This document shows positions 1 to 10,071 of a stretch of 64,000 nt of DNA, piece by piece. Below the pieces are notes generated by a model, which saw only the letters and a list, made by a program, of their open reading frames with translations, did no database searches and was not told the DNA's origin. Positions within the stretch are counted from its first letter, which is position 1; each line of letters opens with the position of its first letter. Where the stretch lies: the NCBI GenBank assembly GCA_964468435.1, contig CAYXVE010000007.1, positions 77,401-141,400 of the forward strand, read 5' to 3'. This DNA is from JBCCTX01 sp964468435. Lineage in GTDB: Bacteria > Bacteroidota > Bacteroidia > J057. Position numbers and translations under genes: made by a program.

Positions 1-1
1 C

Positions 2-1075
2 GCAGCGAAAGCAGTCAAATTTTTTATTCAACAACTCGATAAACCTGTCAATAGTACTTATGTGGGGAAGGGTAAACTGGAGGAGATAAAAATAGCAATT
101 GAGGAGACGGGTGCTGATATGGTGATTTTTGATGATGATCTTTCTCCTTCACAGATTCGGAATATCGATAAAATATTACAAACAAAAGTTCTGGATCGTT
201 CTTCACTTATTCTCCATATATTTTCTGAACGAGCGCGCACAGCGCAGGCAAAGATTCAGGTAGATCTGGCACAGTACCAGTACTTACTCCCTCGCCTGAC
301 AGGGATGTGGACACACTTATCCCGTCAGAAAGGAGGTATTGGTCTTAAAGGGGCTGGTGAAAAAGAGATTGAGACAGACCGCAGAGTCATACGGCAGCGC
401 ATATCGCGATTACAAAAAGATCTCAAGAAAATTGGTAAACAGGAGGAAATTCGCAGGAAAAATCGCGACCAGTTTGTAAGAGTTGCCCTGGTAGGATATA
501 CTAACGTCGGTAAATCAACCCTGATGAATCTGCTCTCTAAGTCCAAAGTCCTGGCCGAAAACAAATTATTTGCCACATTAGACACCACTGTACGTAAGGT
601 CTACTTTTACGGTGTTCCTTTTCTCCTTTCAGATACTGTGGGGTTTATTCGCAAATTGCCACATCATCTGGTTGAATGCTTCAAAAGTACGCTCGCCGAA
701 TCCAGAGAATCGGATATCCTGATACATGTTGTTGATGCTTCTCATCCCCATTTTGAAGATCATATCAAAGTGGTAAAAGAAACGCTACAGGAAATGGGAC
801 TTGGAGAACGTCCAGTCATAACGGTATTTAATAAAATAGATCGTCTCGAAAAAGTAGAACGTGAGAGAATTGAAGCTCATTGGATGACTAAAACACATCT
901 ACCTGCCGTATGTATTTCCGCCAAAGAGAAATACAACATCAATCAACTGCGCAGCATGCTGACACAACTGATCATACAGGAATATCAGAAAAAAACCCAT
1001 CTAGAAACTCACCCATATCTCAATGGACATTCCTATTTCCATTATATAGACAAGACATTTCTGATGGACGATTAG
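2..1075 (+). CDS. hflX: GTPase HflX, 5'-truncated by the window edge
   Basis: HflX is a ribosome-associated GTPase that splits stalled or heat-damaged 50S/70S particles. The frame is open from base 2, and the upstream codons read into the conserved TYVGKGK stretch, so the true start lies left of the window and the GTG at 62 is internal. Counting from that GTG, the Gly-rich linker GGIGLKGAGE is at about 91-100, the P-loop GYTNVGKST at about 145-153, the G3 motif DTVGF at about 191-195 and the G4 motif NKID at about 257-260. The C-terminus is complete. There is no obvious terminator hairpin after the stop. Identification is secure. Confidence 0.95.
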   Translation, partial: AAKAVKFFIQQLDKPVNSTYVGKGKLEEIKIAIEETGADMVIFDDDLSPSQIRNIDKILQTKVLDRSSLILHIFSERARTAQAKIQVDLAQYQYLLPRLTGMWTHLSRQKGGIGLKGAGEKEIETDRRVIRQRISRLQKDLKKIGKQEEIRRKNRDQFVRVALVGYTNVGKSTLMNLLSKSKVLAENKLFATLDTTVRKVYFYGVPFLLSDTVGFIRKLPHHLVECFKSTLAESRESDILIHVVDASHPHFEDHIKVVKETLQEMGLGERPVITVFNKIDRLEKVERERIEAHWMTKTHLPAVCISAKEKYNINQLRSMLTQLIIQEYQKKTHLETHPYLNGHSYFHYIDKTFLMDD

Positions 1076-1288
1076 ACCACGGAGAATGAAGACGGGTCGT
1101 TTATGACAACATAAAAATAACAGTATTATTAGTAACCCATTTTTTTTGATTATTCCAATCTTCATGATCATTGAATAGCCATAACTTCAGATGATGAAAT
1201 TTGCTATATTTTCTGATTTAATACCTGATTAATATATACTTCATGAATATGTATTTTATTATAGGTTAACCTAATTAGTTAGCAATAT

Positions 1289-2827
1289 ATGAAGTACATA
1301 TTATGGATATCCATGATGCTGATCACCCAGCAGCACTTTGCTCAATTCAGAGTTTGTCCGTATTTACTGGCTCCTTCTGAAGACGGAATACGAATTACCT
1401 GGTTTACTGAAACAGAGACCCCAGGGCAATTGACTGTTTTTCAGCCCGGTTCGAGTGATACATTGTTCCTTACAAGCACTCCTAGAAATGTAGTAGCCCT
1501 CATGTACTCCGAACTGGAGGAGTCAGAAAGACCTGATTTTCCTGATATGTTTGCCAATACCAATGTCAAGCATTCTCTGGAGATAGATGGTTTGATGCCC
1601 AACACTCAATATGATTACATAGTACGGCAAGGGAGCGCCAATTTTCGCGGGCATTTTCGTACTGCTCCACCAATGGGTGAAAAGACCTCAGTTCATTTTA
1701 TTGCCTTTGCTGATTCTGAGACTGACCCGGCTGGAAGGAACCTTTTCCGAAAGTGGGCGCCAGGTACCCAACATCCTGAAAGCACGGGAAGACCAGATAG
1801 TGTTCAGAATTATCCGCTGACTGAAACGGAAGGGTTTAAGCAAAATCTGAAAGCCATACAAGAATCTGCTCCCCATTTTCTGTTACTTCCTGGGGATATC
1901 GTTCAGGGAGGAGGATACCAAAGAGCCTGGGATGAATTTTTCTTTCATACTGCTGGAAAATTTGATACTGTACTTCACACCCTACCACTTATACCCGCCA
2001 TTGGCAACTGGGAGAACTTCGGCGCGCGCAATGGAAGCTACAAACCTGAAGCTGTTGCTGCCTCGCGGGCAAAATACAAAGCGTATTTCGATGCTCCTGC
2101 CAACAATAATCCTGATTATCAGAATTTTTACTACCGCATTGATTACGGACCTGTTACAGTCCTTACGCTGGATTCATCCAACGGCCTTCCAGATAGTACG
2201 GATGGTGATACCAATATCAACATCAGTATCGATACTTATCCCGGTAATGACCTACCGGATATCAGTAAAGGCTCTGATCAGTGGAACTGGACTGTTGATC
2301 AACTGAAGGATGCTTATGACAAAGGCCAGATCATCTTTGTGCAATTTCATCATATTCCTTATTCTAGTGGGGGACATAGTCTCCCTCTAACAGCTTATAA
2401 GAGTACTGGGCAGGCAGGAATACCCATGAGAATTTACCAGCCCGAGTTTAAAAAATATGGTGTGGTCGCAGTGTTTTGTGGACATAATGAATCCCTGGAG
2501 CATTCGGAAGTAGATGGAATACACTATTGGGATACTGGAATCGCTGGAGATGGTCTGGGATACTCCATAGATGATCTGGATCCTAGACGCAAAAATCCCC
2601 ACCGGAAGTTTGTCGCACACAGGGATGCTCCTGAACTGTGGCAAGGCAGACAGTTGATAGATGGGGGGAAACACTATGGATATCTTGCAGTCGAAGTTAC
2701 TTTGCTGAAACCAGGATATGAAATTACCATGACACCTTATTATATATTTCCGATAACAGATCAGGCGGGTAAAGTGATTGGGACAGAGAAAAGGCAATAT
2801 GATCACGTGGTGAAAGTATCATATTAA
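1289..2827 (+). CDS. Secreted purple-acid-phosphatase-like metallophosphoesterase
   Basis: A signal peptide of about 19 residues ends in HFAQ. An N-terminal beta-sandwich of the purple acid phosphatase type follows, then a calcineurin-like phosphoesterase domain. Visible metal-site motifs are ADSE near residue 140, LLPGDIVQGG near 200, QFHH near 355 and CGHNE near 405. The motif that is normally GNHE reads GNWE, so the catalytic-acid histidine appears to be tryptophan. The protein is therefore recognised by fold, and its activity is uncertain. It converges on the SusD gene across a shared hairpin and could act on what that locus imports, but this is only inference. The substrate is unknown. 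Confidence 0.8.
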   Translation: MKYILWISMMLITQQHFAQFRVCPYLLAPSEDGIRITWFTETETPGQLTVFQPGSSDTLFLTSTPRNVVALMYSELEESERPDFPDMFANTNVKHSLEIDGLMPNTQYDYIVRQGSANFRGHFRTAPPMGEKTSVHFIAFADSETDPAGRNLFRKWAPGTQHPESTGRPDSVQNYPLTETEGFKQNLKAIQESAPHFLLLPGDIVQGGGYQRAWDEFFFHTAGKFDTVLHTLPLIPAIGNWENFGARNGSYKPEAVAASRAKYKAYFDAPANNNPDYQNFYYRIDYGPVTVLTLDSSNGLPDSTDGDTNINISIDTYPGNDLPDISKGSDQWNWTVDQLKDAYDKGQIIFVQFHHIPYSSGGHSLPLTAYKSTGQAGIPMRIYQPEFKKYGVVAVFCGHNESLEHSEVDGIHYWDTGIAGDGLGYSIDDLDPRRKNPHRKFVAHRDAPELWQGRQLIDGGKHYGYLAVEVTLLKPGYEITMTPYYIFPITDQAGKVIGTEKRQYDHVVKVSY

Positions 2828-2877
2828 AAATGAATACAGGTCAAGTATAAGTAAACTCAACACAACGAATAAAAAAA

Positions 2878-2902
2878 GGGAAGTCTCACGATGAGACTTC
2901 CC
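2878..2902. terminator. Bidirectional intrinsic terminator
   Basis: An 11-bp perfect stem (GGGAAGTCTCA with its complement) closes a 3-base loop. A runs of seven on the left and T runs of six on the right make it work in both directions. It separates the convergent phosphoesterase and SusD genes. Confidence 0.9.
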
Positions 2903-2923
2903 TTTTTTAATAAAAAATTAGGC

Positions 2924-4666
2924 TTACTCCCATCCAGGATTCTGAGTCAAATTGGGATTCAGCAGGATTTCCGTTCTTGGAAGCGGGAACAAATAGTGTT
3001 TACCAGGGTCAAAGGTCTTTGTGATGGTTGGATGCACATCGATAAATCCTTTGTTTCCTTCAGACAATACAAACACCTCTCCCAGTTGCCAGTACTGGAC
3101 ATCTGGCAGTTGATTTTCTGGTATTTCTTCTGTCAGTACGATATCAATGGTGCCGTTTTTATCCAGGTCAATGGATCCTGTATTGGGGAAATACATCCCA
3201 TAGAAGGTCTCAGCCAGCAAATCCCCTTTTCTCCAGCGCATAAGATCGTCATAGCGGAATCCTTCAAGCGCTAGTTCTACCCTTCTTTCACGACGTATTT
3301 CCAGAATTGCTGCCTGCTGTGCACCACTAACATTGTCATATCGCTGAGCGAGGACTGGGTCAACAGTCAGAGAAGCTAGATCCATCGTAGGCATTCCTGC
3401 ACGCTGGCGGATCAAGTTGACTGAATTATCGAGATCTCCCTGAGTAAGTTCGCCTAGTTCAGCTTTGGCTTCGGCATAGTTGAGGAGTATTTCTGAATAG
3501 CGGAATATCGGTAAATCATTTGTGCTAACGTTGTAGTTGATGTCGTAGAAAGAATCCAAAACATATTTAATCACCTGATAACCTGTACGCGCATTGTTGA
3601 AATCAGGAACAAACACTTCATCACTTCCGATACGACTGTATCCCGGAGTGCGAATGGTCTGTGCAAGACGTGGATCTCTATTTTGGGTTTCTACAAAGAA
3701 AGTCATGGTATCATACCTAGCCTGATCTGTAAATGGTGTCCCATCTGCCATGAGATAAGTGTTGATAAGTGATTTGGTAAGCCCGGGAGCATTGAGGGTG
3801 GGAGAAATAAACTCGTTGGTACCTCTGTGGAAAGCTTCAAGTCCTGCTTCATATACGCGAGCCAGGATTACCTCGTCTGGATTGGCACTCTCAAACAGGA
3901 ACAGATCTTGATAATCCTGTTCGGGATTCCCAGTGGTATACAGGGAATACTGACCCGAATTCATCAATTCATTCGCAGCACTTATTGCCTGTTCCAGATA
4001 AACTTTTCCGTCACTTATACCATGGTAATTTTCGAAAGTTCCTTCATACAAAGCAACACGCGATTTTAATGCCAATGCACACCACTTGTTGATAGTCATA
4101 AATGGTGTAGCTTCTCGTACATTGGCTATAGCAAAGTCTAGATCAGCCAATACATTGTCGATGACTTCTGATCTCGAATCACGATCACTGAACAGTAGCT
4201 CGTCATCTGTCTCTAAGGGTTGATCGTACCATGGGACATCGCCAAAACGCTTCACTTTGTCGAAGTAAAACCACGCCCGGAAAAATCTTGCGATGCCCGC
4301 GTAGTGGTTTTTCGTTTCCTGATCGATATCTTCACTTTGATCGTAATTGGCCAGGAAGAAATTGACATTCCTCAAAGGAGCCCAGGTCCATCCTGCGGAA
4401 CTAGCATCTGTCTCTACATTGTGTTGACCTGCTACAACGATGTCATAAGACTTTTTCTCTACGTTATCACTACTGAAGTCTGCATTGAAAATGTTCTCCC
4501 CTGGAAAATACTGGTAGAAACTATTCACATAAGTGTTGAGTTCATCCTCACTTCTGAAATAAGTCTGGGGAGAAATCTCATCCAGCGGTACACGTTCGAG
4601 AAAGTCATCATTGCAGGCTGTGGTAATGATAGAAATAACTGAAAATAATATGATAATACGTTTCAT
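2924..4666 (-). CDS. SusD/RagB-family outer-membrane nutrient-binding lipoprotein
   Basis: SusD-type proteins are surface lipoproteins that cap a SusC TonB-dependent channel and capture its substrate. The N-terminus has a lipoprotein signal with the lipobox TTAC, so the mature protein starts at the Cys near residue 18. It is followed by the typical DDFLERVPLDEISPQTYF start of the family. The central region has the helical TPR-like fold with FFRAWFYFDKVKRFGDVPW, and the C-terminal half carries the usual ELALEGFRYDDLMRWRKGD motif. The length of 580 residues is normal. It lies 45 bp downstream of the SusC gene on the same strand, so the two are surely co-transcribed. The ligand cannot be told from sequence. 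Confidence 0.96.
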   Translation of the reverse strand: MKRIIILFSVISIITTACNDDFLERVPLDEISPQTYFRSEDELNTYVNSFYQYFPGENIFNADFSSDNVEKKSYDIVVAGQHNVETDASSAGWTWAPLRNVNFFLANYDQSEDIDQETKNHYAGIARFFRAWFYFDKVKRFGDVPWYDQPLETDDELLFSDRDSRSEVIDNVLADLDFAIANVREATPFMTINKWCALALKSRVALYEGTFENYHGISDGKVYLEQAISAANELMNSGQYSLYTTGNPEQDYQDLFLFESANPDEVILARVYEAGLEAFHRGTNEFISPTLNAPGLTKSLINTYLMADGTPFTDQARYDTMTFFVETQNRDPRLAQTIRTPGYSRIGSDEVFVPDFNNARTGYQVIKYVLDSFYDINYNVSTNDLPIFRYSEILLNYAEAKAELGELTQGDLDNSVNLIRQRAGMPTMDLASLTVDPVLAQRYDNVSGAQQAAILEIRRERRVELALEGFRYDDLMRWRKGDLLAETFYGMYFPNTGSIDLDKNGTIDIVLTEEIPENQLPDVQYWQLGEVFVLSEGNKGFIDVHPTITKTFDPGKHYLFPLPRTEILLNPNLTQNPGWE

Positions 4667-4711
4667 GATATTTCGATTAAGAGGATATAATTGGGTTGGT
4701 TAAGCGTTGAG

Positions 4712-7700
4712 TTAGAATGTTAGATTTACACCAGCTGAATAAGTTCTCTGATAGGGATAATTTTGACCGTCTCCCCATGTTTGACCAGGTACATTGAGCA
4801 ACTCGGGGTCTGTAGGCATGATCATATTGGTATGTTCCCAGATGTTCTCGCCACTGAGGTAAATGTTGAATCGTTCGATTCCCAATTTTCGCGTGAACAT
4901 TTGAGGAATTGTATAGCCCAGGGTAAGATTCTTAAGACGTAGGTAAGATGCATCCTGTATATATCTGGACTGAGGTGCAATCATTTGCTTTCCTGTTCCC
5001 AGAGCTGCATATCCAAATAGACGGGGGAAGTAAGCATCACGGTTTTCTGGCGTCCAGTAATTACCAACGATATGTTCCAGTACCGTATTATAAGGACGGT
5101 TATATACACTCCACATGTATGCGTCGTCTCTGCCTGGAAGGAATTCGTGCTGCCCAATACCCTGGAAGAAGAAAGAAAGGTTGATATTTTTCCAGTCAAA
5201 ACCACCATTAAACCCATAGTTCTTACGGATCAGGCTATTGCCTACTACTTTGAGGTCACCAGGATTGTCGAGCGTAAATTCTCCTTCATCAATCACACCG
5301 TCATTATTAAGATCGGCAAACTTCAGATCTCCAGGTGCCAGATCAGCGGGTCTTCTCATCAGGCCTGTGTGGTCGGCAGAATTGGCGATCTCTTCTTCAG
5401 ACTGGAAGAACCCCAGGGTTTCATATCCCCAGATTTCTCCAAATTCCTGACCCGCATAAAAGTCTCCAAGGAAGTTGTTGGGGTTATCAAAATGAGTAAT
5501 CTCGGCAGTGTAATCACCAAATACAAAACCCAGATTGTAGTTGAAGGGACTTCCTAACAACTGGACTTCATCATTCCATTTCACATTAAACTCATATCCC
5601 CTGGTTTCCAGATCTGCTGCATTTTCCTGGGGTTCGCTTGTCCCTAGTACGGCTGGCAGCGTTCTTCCTTTGGTCAGCATATCGGCAGTCTCTCGCTGAT
5701 ACCAATCAAAAGTGAGAGAAAATCTGTTCCAAAGTCCTATATCCACACCAAAGTCAAGCGTGGTTACTTTTTCCCAAGTAAGATTAGGAGAAACCAGTCC
5801 GGGATCGCTAATGCCAAGTGGTCTTTCTCCATCGATCACAACAGAAGAAGTGAAAGTAGACATCGTAGGAATGTAAGCATAGAAAGAAGGCACCTGCTGA
5901 TTACCTAATGATCCGTAGGAGGCTCTTAGCTTCAAGTTGGTAACTGTATTGCTGACACCTGAAAAGAAAGGCTCGCTGGAAATTCTCCATCCTGCGGATA
6001 CAGATGGGAAGAAACCAAATCTGTCTTCCTCGGGGAAACGAGAGGTTCCATCATAGCGACCATTGAATTCAATCAGATACTTGTTGTCAAAATTATAGTT
6101 TAGGCGGTAAAATACGCCCCTCACAGCCCACTCACTGGCGCTCCCATCTACAAATGCCTCTCCAATAGCTAGATTGAGTGAAGCCAGATCGCTGGTTACG
6201 AGATCATCGCGACGTGCAGTTGTAGAACTGAATTTTCTAAGTTCCTGATTATATCCTATCGTAGCTCTCATATTGTGAAGCCCAAAGCTTTGATCGTAAG
6301 TTGAATATATATTGAATACGTGATATTCATTGTCCGTCGTAATATTCTGTACCCGGCTTACTCCACGTGTACTGGGGACTCCTGGATTGATGTCATTGCG
6401 ATAATATGTAACAGGCTTGTAGTGCTCGTTGATGTTCCTTCCATCTGTCTGATAGGTATAATCTCCAAAGATCTTCAACTTGTCCTCAAAAAATGAAAGT
6501 TCTGCTCCCACAGTGTTTTGAAAGAGTTTCTCATTGTTGGAGCCAGGACCTCCATCGCGCAGGAATGCGATTGATAATCCTGAAGGATATGTCCAGGTTC
6601 CATCAGGATTCTGGGGTATTTGCTGAGCATTACCCAAAAGTACTGCATATCTCTCAAGTGTTACACTTCCTCCATAGTAAGTTTTGTAATTGTAGATTCC
6701 ATTGTTGAAGAAGGTATTGTTGCGAAGCTTGAACCAATCGGTCAACTGGAAATCAAACTTGGTTCGGATGTTGAAACGCTCGTACTGATCTGAGTCGTAT
6801 TCGTAGATTCCATCTTGGAATAAATACCCACCTGAGAAATAGTAACTGAAACGATCACTTCCACCTGCGAAGCTCAGGTTGTGCTGCGTCATAGGCTGGT
6901 ATTCTTCATATATTTCATCATACCAGTCTGTATTTCCATAATATTCATAGCGCCCATCATTGGTAATGCGGACTTCGGGAAGTGAGGGATCTTCAGAACG
7001 TGCTTTAGCATATTCAAGCTGTTCTTCGGTATATGCTCCTGTACCGTTCCACGCTTTGAGTGCTTCATGATAGATCGACATACTCAGGTAGGGATCGGTT
7101 ATGGCTTCGGGCAGGATAGTAGGAGTATTGATTCCCACAAAAGAATTGTAGTTTACCGTTGGCTTTTTACTTTTACCAGATTTGGTTTTGATTAGGATTA
7201 CCCCAAAAGCACCGCGCGCACCAAAGATAGCAGCAGAAGCAGCATCTTTCAACACTGTTACACTCTCAATATCAGCGGGATTAAGCAGAGACACCAGAGA
7301 TGGATCACTGGGAATACCATCGATAACGATCAATGGGTTCCCTCCATTAATAGAAGTGATGCCCCGGATATTGTATTGAGGTGTACTACCCGGAGTACCA
7401 TCCGTAAATACAATGTTAAGGTTGGGGATCACACCTTGTAGACCTCTTGCTAGGTTGGAAATCGGTCTGCTCTCCAAGACTTCACTAGAAACCTGATCAA
7501 CTGCACCGGTAAGATTTTCTTTTTTGGTGACTCCATATCCTACGATTACCACCTCGCCCAGGTCAGAAACCGATTCAGTCATGACGATTTCTAGATTGGT
7601 CTGATCTTCTACAATAATTTCCTGACTTCCATATCCGATGTAAGAGATAATGAGTGTAACGGGTTCTTCATCAGATGCAGCAATGGAGAACTGGCCTTGT

Positions 7701-8272
7701 TCATCGGTAAGTGTACCTTGGCCTGTTCCTTTAATACGTACCGTAGCACCTATCAGTTCTCCTCCATCCTCAGACCTTACAGTACCTCTTATGATGCGAT
7801 CAAACGCAGCATTGGATATGGATACCATCTGGACTACATTAAAATTGAGTTGATCCAGAATAAGATTCAGAGAGTCCATTTCAGGAACTTCCAAACGCAT
7901 CTTTTTTTCTGGGACATAATCGTTTTCATACACATATACCACGTCTTCTGCAATTTTGAAGCTGAGACCAGTCTCTCCAGAAATATACTTGAGGATGTCA
8001 GCTACAGAAAGGTCGTTGTTCTGATTCGAGATGAGAATATCATCTATCGTCTCATAGGTATACGTGAAAAACAAGTCTGTTTTTGCCTGTATATCCGCAA
8101 AGGCATGCTCAAGGGGAATTTTTTTCCAGTTACAATCAATACGGGTATCTTCAAAAAGCTGCCCATAGACAGTTTTGGCAGAACCCACTGTCATCAAAGT
8201 TGATTGAATCAATGCCATGTAGCAGAGAAATCTCGTCATAGCTAAAAGATGGCTTTGTAACAATAATTTCAT
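4712..8272 (-). CDS. SusC/RagA-family TonB-linked outer-membrane channel with STN signalling domain
   Basis: This is a TonB-dependent importer of 1186 residues. After the signal peptide comes an STN (secretin/TonB short N-terminal) domain at about 45-115, then a CarboxypepD-reg-like beta domain at about 160-235. The plug follows at about 250-365, with the ENLTGAVDQVSS and DAASAAIFGARGAFGVILI motifs, and then the beta-barrel, which ends in an aromatic-rich strand with terminal Phe. STN domains contact FecR-type anti-sigma factors, and fecR and an ECF sigma gene lie directly upstream on the same strand. Import is therefore probably coupled to transcriptional control. The substrate is unknown and there is no glycoside hydrolase beside it. 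Confidence 0.96.
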   Translation of the reverse strand: MKLLLQSHLLAMTRFLCYMALIQSTLMTVGSAKTVYGQLFEDTRIDCNWKKIPLEHAFADIQAKTDLFFTYTYETIDDILISNQNNDLSVADILKYISGETGLSFKIAEDVVYVYENDYVPEKKMRLEVPEMDSLNLILDQLNFNVVQMVSISNAAFDRIIRGTVRSEDGGELIGATVRIKGTGQGTLTDEQGQFSIAASDEEPVTLIISYIGYGSQEIIVEDQTNLEIVMTESVSDLGEVVIVGYGVTKKENLTGAVDQVSSEVLESRPISNLARGLQGVIPNLNIVFTDGTPGSTPQYNIRGITSINGGNPLIVIDGIPSDPSLVSLLNPADIESVTVLKDAASAAIFGARGAFGVILIKTKSGKSKKPTVNYNSFVGINTPTILPEAITDPYLSMSIYHEALKAWNGTGAYTEEQLEYAKARSEDPSLPEVRITNDGRYEYYGNTDWYDEIYEEYQPMTQHNLSFAGGSDRFSYYFSGGYLFQDGIYEYDSDQYERFNIRTKFDFQLTDWFKLRNNTFFNNGIYNYKTYYGGSVTLERYAVLLGNAQQIPQNPDGTWTYPSGLSIAFLRDGGPGSNNEKLFQNTVGAELSFFEDKLKIFGDYTYQTDGRNINEHYKPVTYYRNDINPGVPSTRGVSRVQNITTDNEYHVFNIYSTYDQSFGLHNMRATIGYNQELRKFSSTTARRDDLVTSDLASLNLAIGEAFVDGSASEWAVRGVFYRLNYNFDNKYLIEFNGRYDGTSRFPEEDRFGFFPSVSAGWRISSEPFFSGVSNTVTNLKLRASYGSLGNQQVPSFYAYIPTMSTFTSSVVIDGERPLGISDPGLVSPNLTWEKVTTLDFGVDIGLWNRFSLTFDWYQRETADMLTKGRTLPAVLGTSEPQENAADLETRGYEFNVKWNDEVQLLGSPFNYNLGFVFGDYTAEITHFDNPNNFLGDFYAGQEFGEIWGYETLGFFQSEEEIANSADHTGLMRRPADLAPGDLKFADLNNDGVIDEGEFTLDNPGDLKVVGNSLIRKNYGFNGGFDWKNINLSFFFQGIGQHEFLPGRDDAYMWSVYNRPYNTVLEHIVGNYWTPENRDAYFPRLFGYAALGTGKQMIAPQSRYIQDASYLRLKNLTLGYTIPQMFTRKLGIERFNIYLSGENIWEHTNMIMPTDPELLNVPGQTWGDGQNYPYQRTYSAGVNLTF

Positions 8273-8397
8273 AGTTTTATAGTTAGGGTTAATTTAACAT
8301 ACGGCTCCATACATCTAGTAGGATCTCTGCTGACCGCTTCCACACTTTAGCAGTTATCCTGGATGTATCTTGCCCGAACAAGATTAACTGATTCATG

Positions 8398-8419
8398 GCC
8401 TGCTATTTCGGTAGCAGGC
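8398..8419 (-). other. Hairpin between fecR and the SusC gene
   Basis: An 8-bp perfect stem (GCCTGCTA with its complement) and a 6-base loop lie just after the fecR stop codon. No T run follows on the minus strand, so it looks more like an mRNA 3'-end stabiliser or a weak attenuator than a full terminator. Confidence 0.4.
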
Positions 8420-8425
8420 TCTTTG

Positions 8426-9436
8426 TTAAAATGGGTTTACAACATATTCGTATTTACTTATCTTTTCGAATCGATACCTAGCAACCAGATTGATCCCTTC
8501 TAGAACCTGATCCAAGGTCAACTTTTTGGTATCGATGCGGTGCACCAGCGTTTCATGTATTTGATCTCTATCTTGTATGATGATAGATATTCCATACCAG
8601 TTTTCAAGCGTCTCGACTACTTCGTCGATTGAAGCGCGTCTGAAGCGGATGATTCCATCTTTCCATTGATACCTGACAGAGTTTTGTAGTGATTGGGTAA
8701 CAAATTCTTTACTGCTTTTTTGAAATGTAAGTGCCTCACCAGGCATCAGGGTATCCAGAGACCTAACACGCTCTTTCTCCATTAGCTGTACTTCAACCTG
8801 TCCTTCTAGTAGAGCAACTTCTATATGTTGGTAGGCCGGTCTTGCATTGACATGGAAAGTCGTTCCTAGAACTTTCGTTTGTACATCTCCCGTTTCAACT
8901 ATAAAAGGCCGCTCTTTTTCTTGTTTTACCTGGAATAGGGCCTCTCCTTCCAGCATAACCTGGCGATATTTTGAAGACATAGTTTTGGGATATCTCAATT
9001 GGCTTCCCGGTTTGAGCCATACTATAGATTCATCTTCCAGAGCTATCTTAAGCGGTGTGTCCCCGGTATTAGTTTGACTAATGAGTGAATCAGACTTATC
9101 GACATCATGTGAACTATTGAACAAAAATAATCCAGAGATAATGAGTAGTAATATGGAAGCAGCAATGCTAGCCACCAGGTAAGTTGTACGCTTTGTATGG
9201 AAGTAAGTCCCTCTATGTGAGGGCTTCAGGTTGTCTTGTAGCCTATTCCATATTTCAGCCTTGGCTTGTTCATCTTGATGGAGTATAGTATGATCCATTT
9301 GATCCCACGCTTGTTGGAGTAAGAACTCCCACTGCGCATTGTCAGACTGATTGAAATATGCTGTTAGTTTATCCAGTTCTTCATCTGTGCAATCCCCCCT
9401 CCTGAATTTGTCCAATAGCTCTAAATCAATTTTCAT
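8426..9436 (-). CDS. FecR-family anti-sigma factor
   Basis: FecR proteins span the inner membrane and hold an ECF sigma factor until an outer-membrane receptor signals. A short cytoplasmic N-terminal segment is followed by one membrane helix at about 84-106. The periplasmic FecR domain is at about 125-225 and contains LEGEALFQVKQEKERPFIVE. A C-terminal DUF4974 domain is at about 260-334, the part expected to meet the STN domain of the transducer. The gene sits between the ECF sigma gene (110 bp upstream) and the STN-bearing SusC gene (about 150 bp downstream). This is the standard Bacteroidota order. Confidence 0.95.
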   Translation of the reverse strand: MKIDLELLDKFRRGDCTDEELDKLTAYFNQSDNAQWEFLLQQAWDQMDHTILHQDEQAKAEIWNRLQDNLKPSHRGTYFHTKRTTYLVASIAASILLLIISGLFLFNSSHDVDKSDSLISQTNTGDTPLKIALEDESIVWLKPGSQLRYPKTMSSKYRQVMLEGEALFQVKQEKERPFIVETGDVQTKVLGTTFHVNARPAYQHIEVALLEGQVEVQLMEKERVRSLDTLMPGEALTFQKSSKEFVTQSLQNSVRYQWKDGIIRFRRASIDEVVETLENWYGISIIIQDRDQIHETLVHRIDTKKLTLDQVLEGINLVARYRFEKISKYEYVVNPF

Positions 9437-9546
9437 GGTTTTGATTTGATCGTAAGGGTTTCAAAGGGGTAAACGATGGAAAGCAACAAAATACTCACTG
9501 TGATAATGAGTTTGTTCAAAATTAAGATTAGTAAACTAGGTAACAG

Positions 9547-10071
9547 CTAAAATAGTGATGCAAACAAGTTTGCAAGTTGACGACGGAGGGTTAGGGTAGC
9601 TCTATAAACCTGATTTTCAACCGTTCTTTTGGAAATAGATAACTGACTAGAGATTTCTTCAGTGCTGAGCCCTTCAAGTTTTTTGAGTTTAAAAACTTCT
9701 TTTCGCTGCTCGGGAAGGGCTTCAATTGCCTGATACATTAATTGAATCTGTTCTGTTGAGAAGTACTCATTTCCTGAAGGAGCTTGCACAGGGAGTTCAG
9801 ATTCAGGTAAACTGAGGAGTTCAGCATGATGGGTAGATTTCCGGTAATAATCGATGAGTAGATTTCTAACTATTGTAAAAAGATATTTGTCAGGGGGGCA
9901 GATTGTTTGGATTTTTCCCCAATTTTTATAAGCTTTTAGAAAAACATCGTGGGTAAGATCCATAGCATCTTCTCGGCTTTTAACTCTCTGGGATAGAAAA
10001 TTAAAAACACTGTCGAAGTATTTTTCATAAAATCCTTCAAAGAAATGATCATGCAAATGTTTCTGTCTCAT
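9547..10071 (-). CDS. ECF-type RNA polymerase sigma factor
   Basis: This 174-residue protein has a sigma-70 region 2 at about 14-80 with LTHDVFLKAYKNW and NLLIDYYRK. Region 4 is at about 110-165 with LPEQRKEVFKLKKLEGLSTEE and a helix-turn-helix ending in KRTVENQVYRA. That layout is typical of the Bacteroidetes FecI-like family. It heads the sigma-FecR-SusC-SusD cluster and should direct polymerase to this operon when FecR releases it. The target promoter cannot be read from one example. Confidence 0.95.
   Translation of the reverse strand: MRQKHLHDHFFEGFYEKYFDSVFNFLSQRVKSREDAMDLTHDVFLKAYKNWGKIQTICPPDKYLFTIVRNLLIDYYRKSTHHAELLSLPESELPVQAPSGNEYFSTEQIQLMYQAIEALPEQRKEVFKLKKLEGLSTEEISSQLSISKRTVENQVYRATLTLRRQLANLFASLF

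Noticed and set aside
5072..5557. A 161-codon frame antisense to the SusC gene.
   Set aside because: Antisense to conserved barrel sequence, with no motif.
8398..8419. The hairpin after fecR as a full terminator.
   Set aside because: No T run follows on the minus strand, so it is listed only as a hairpin.
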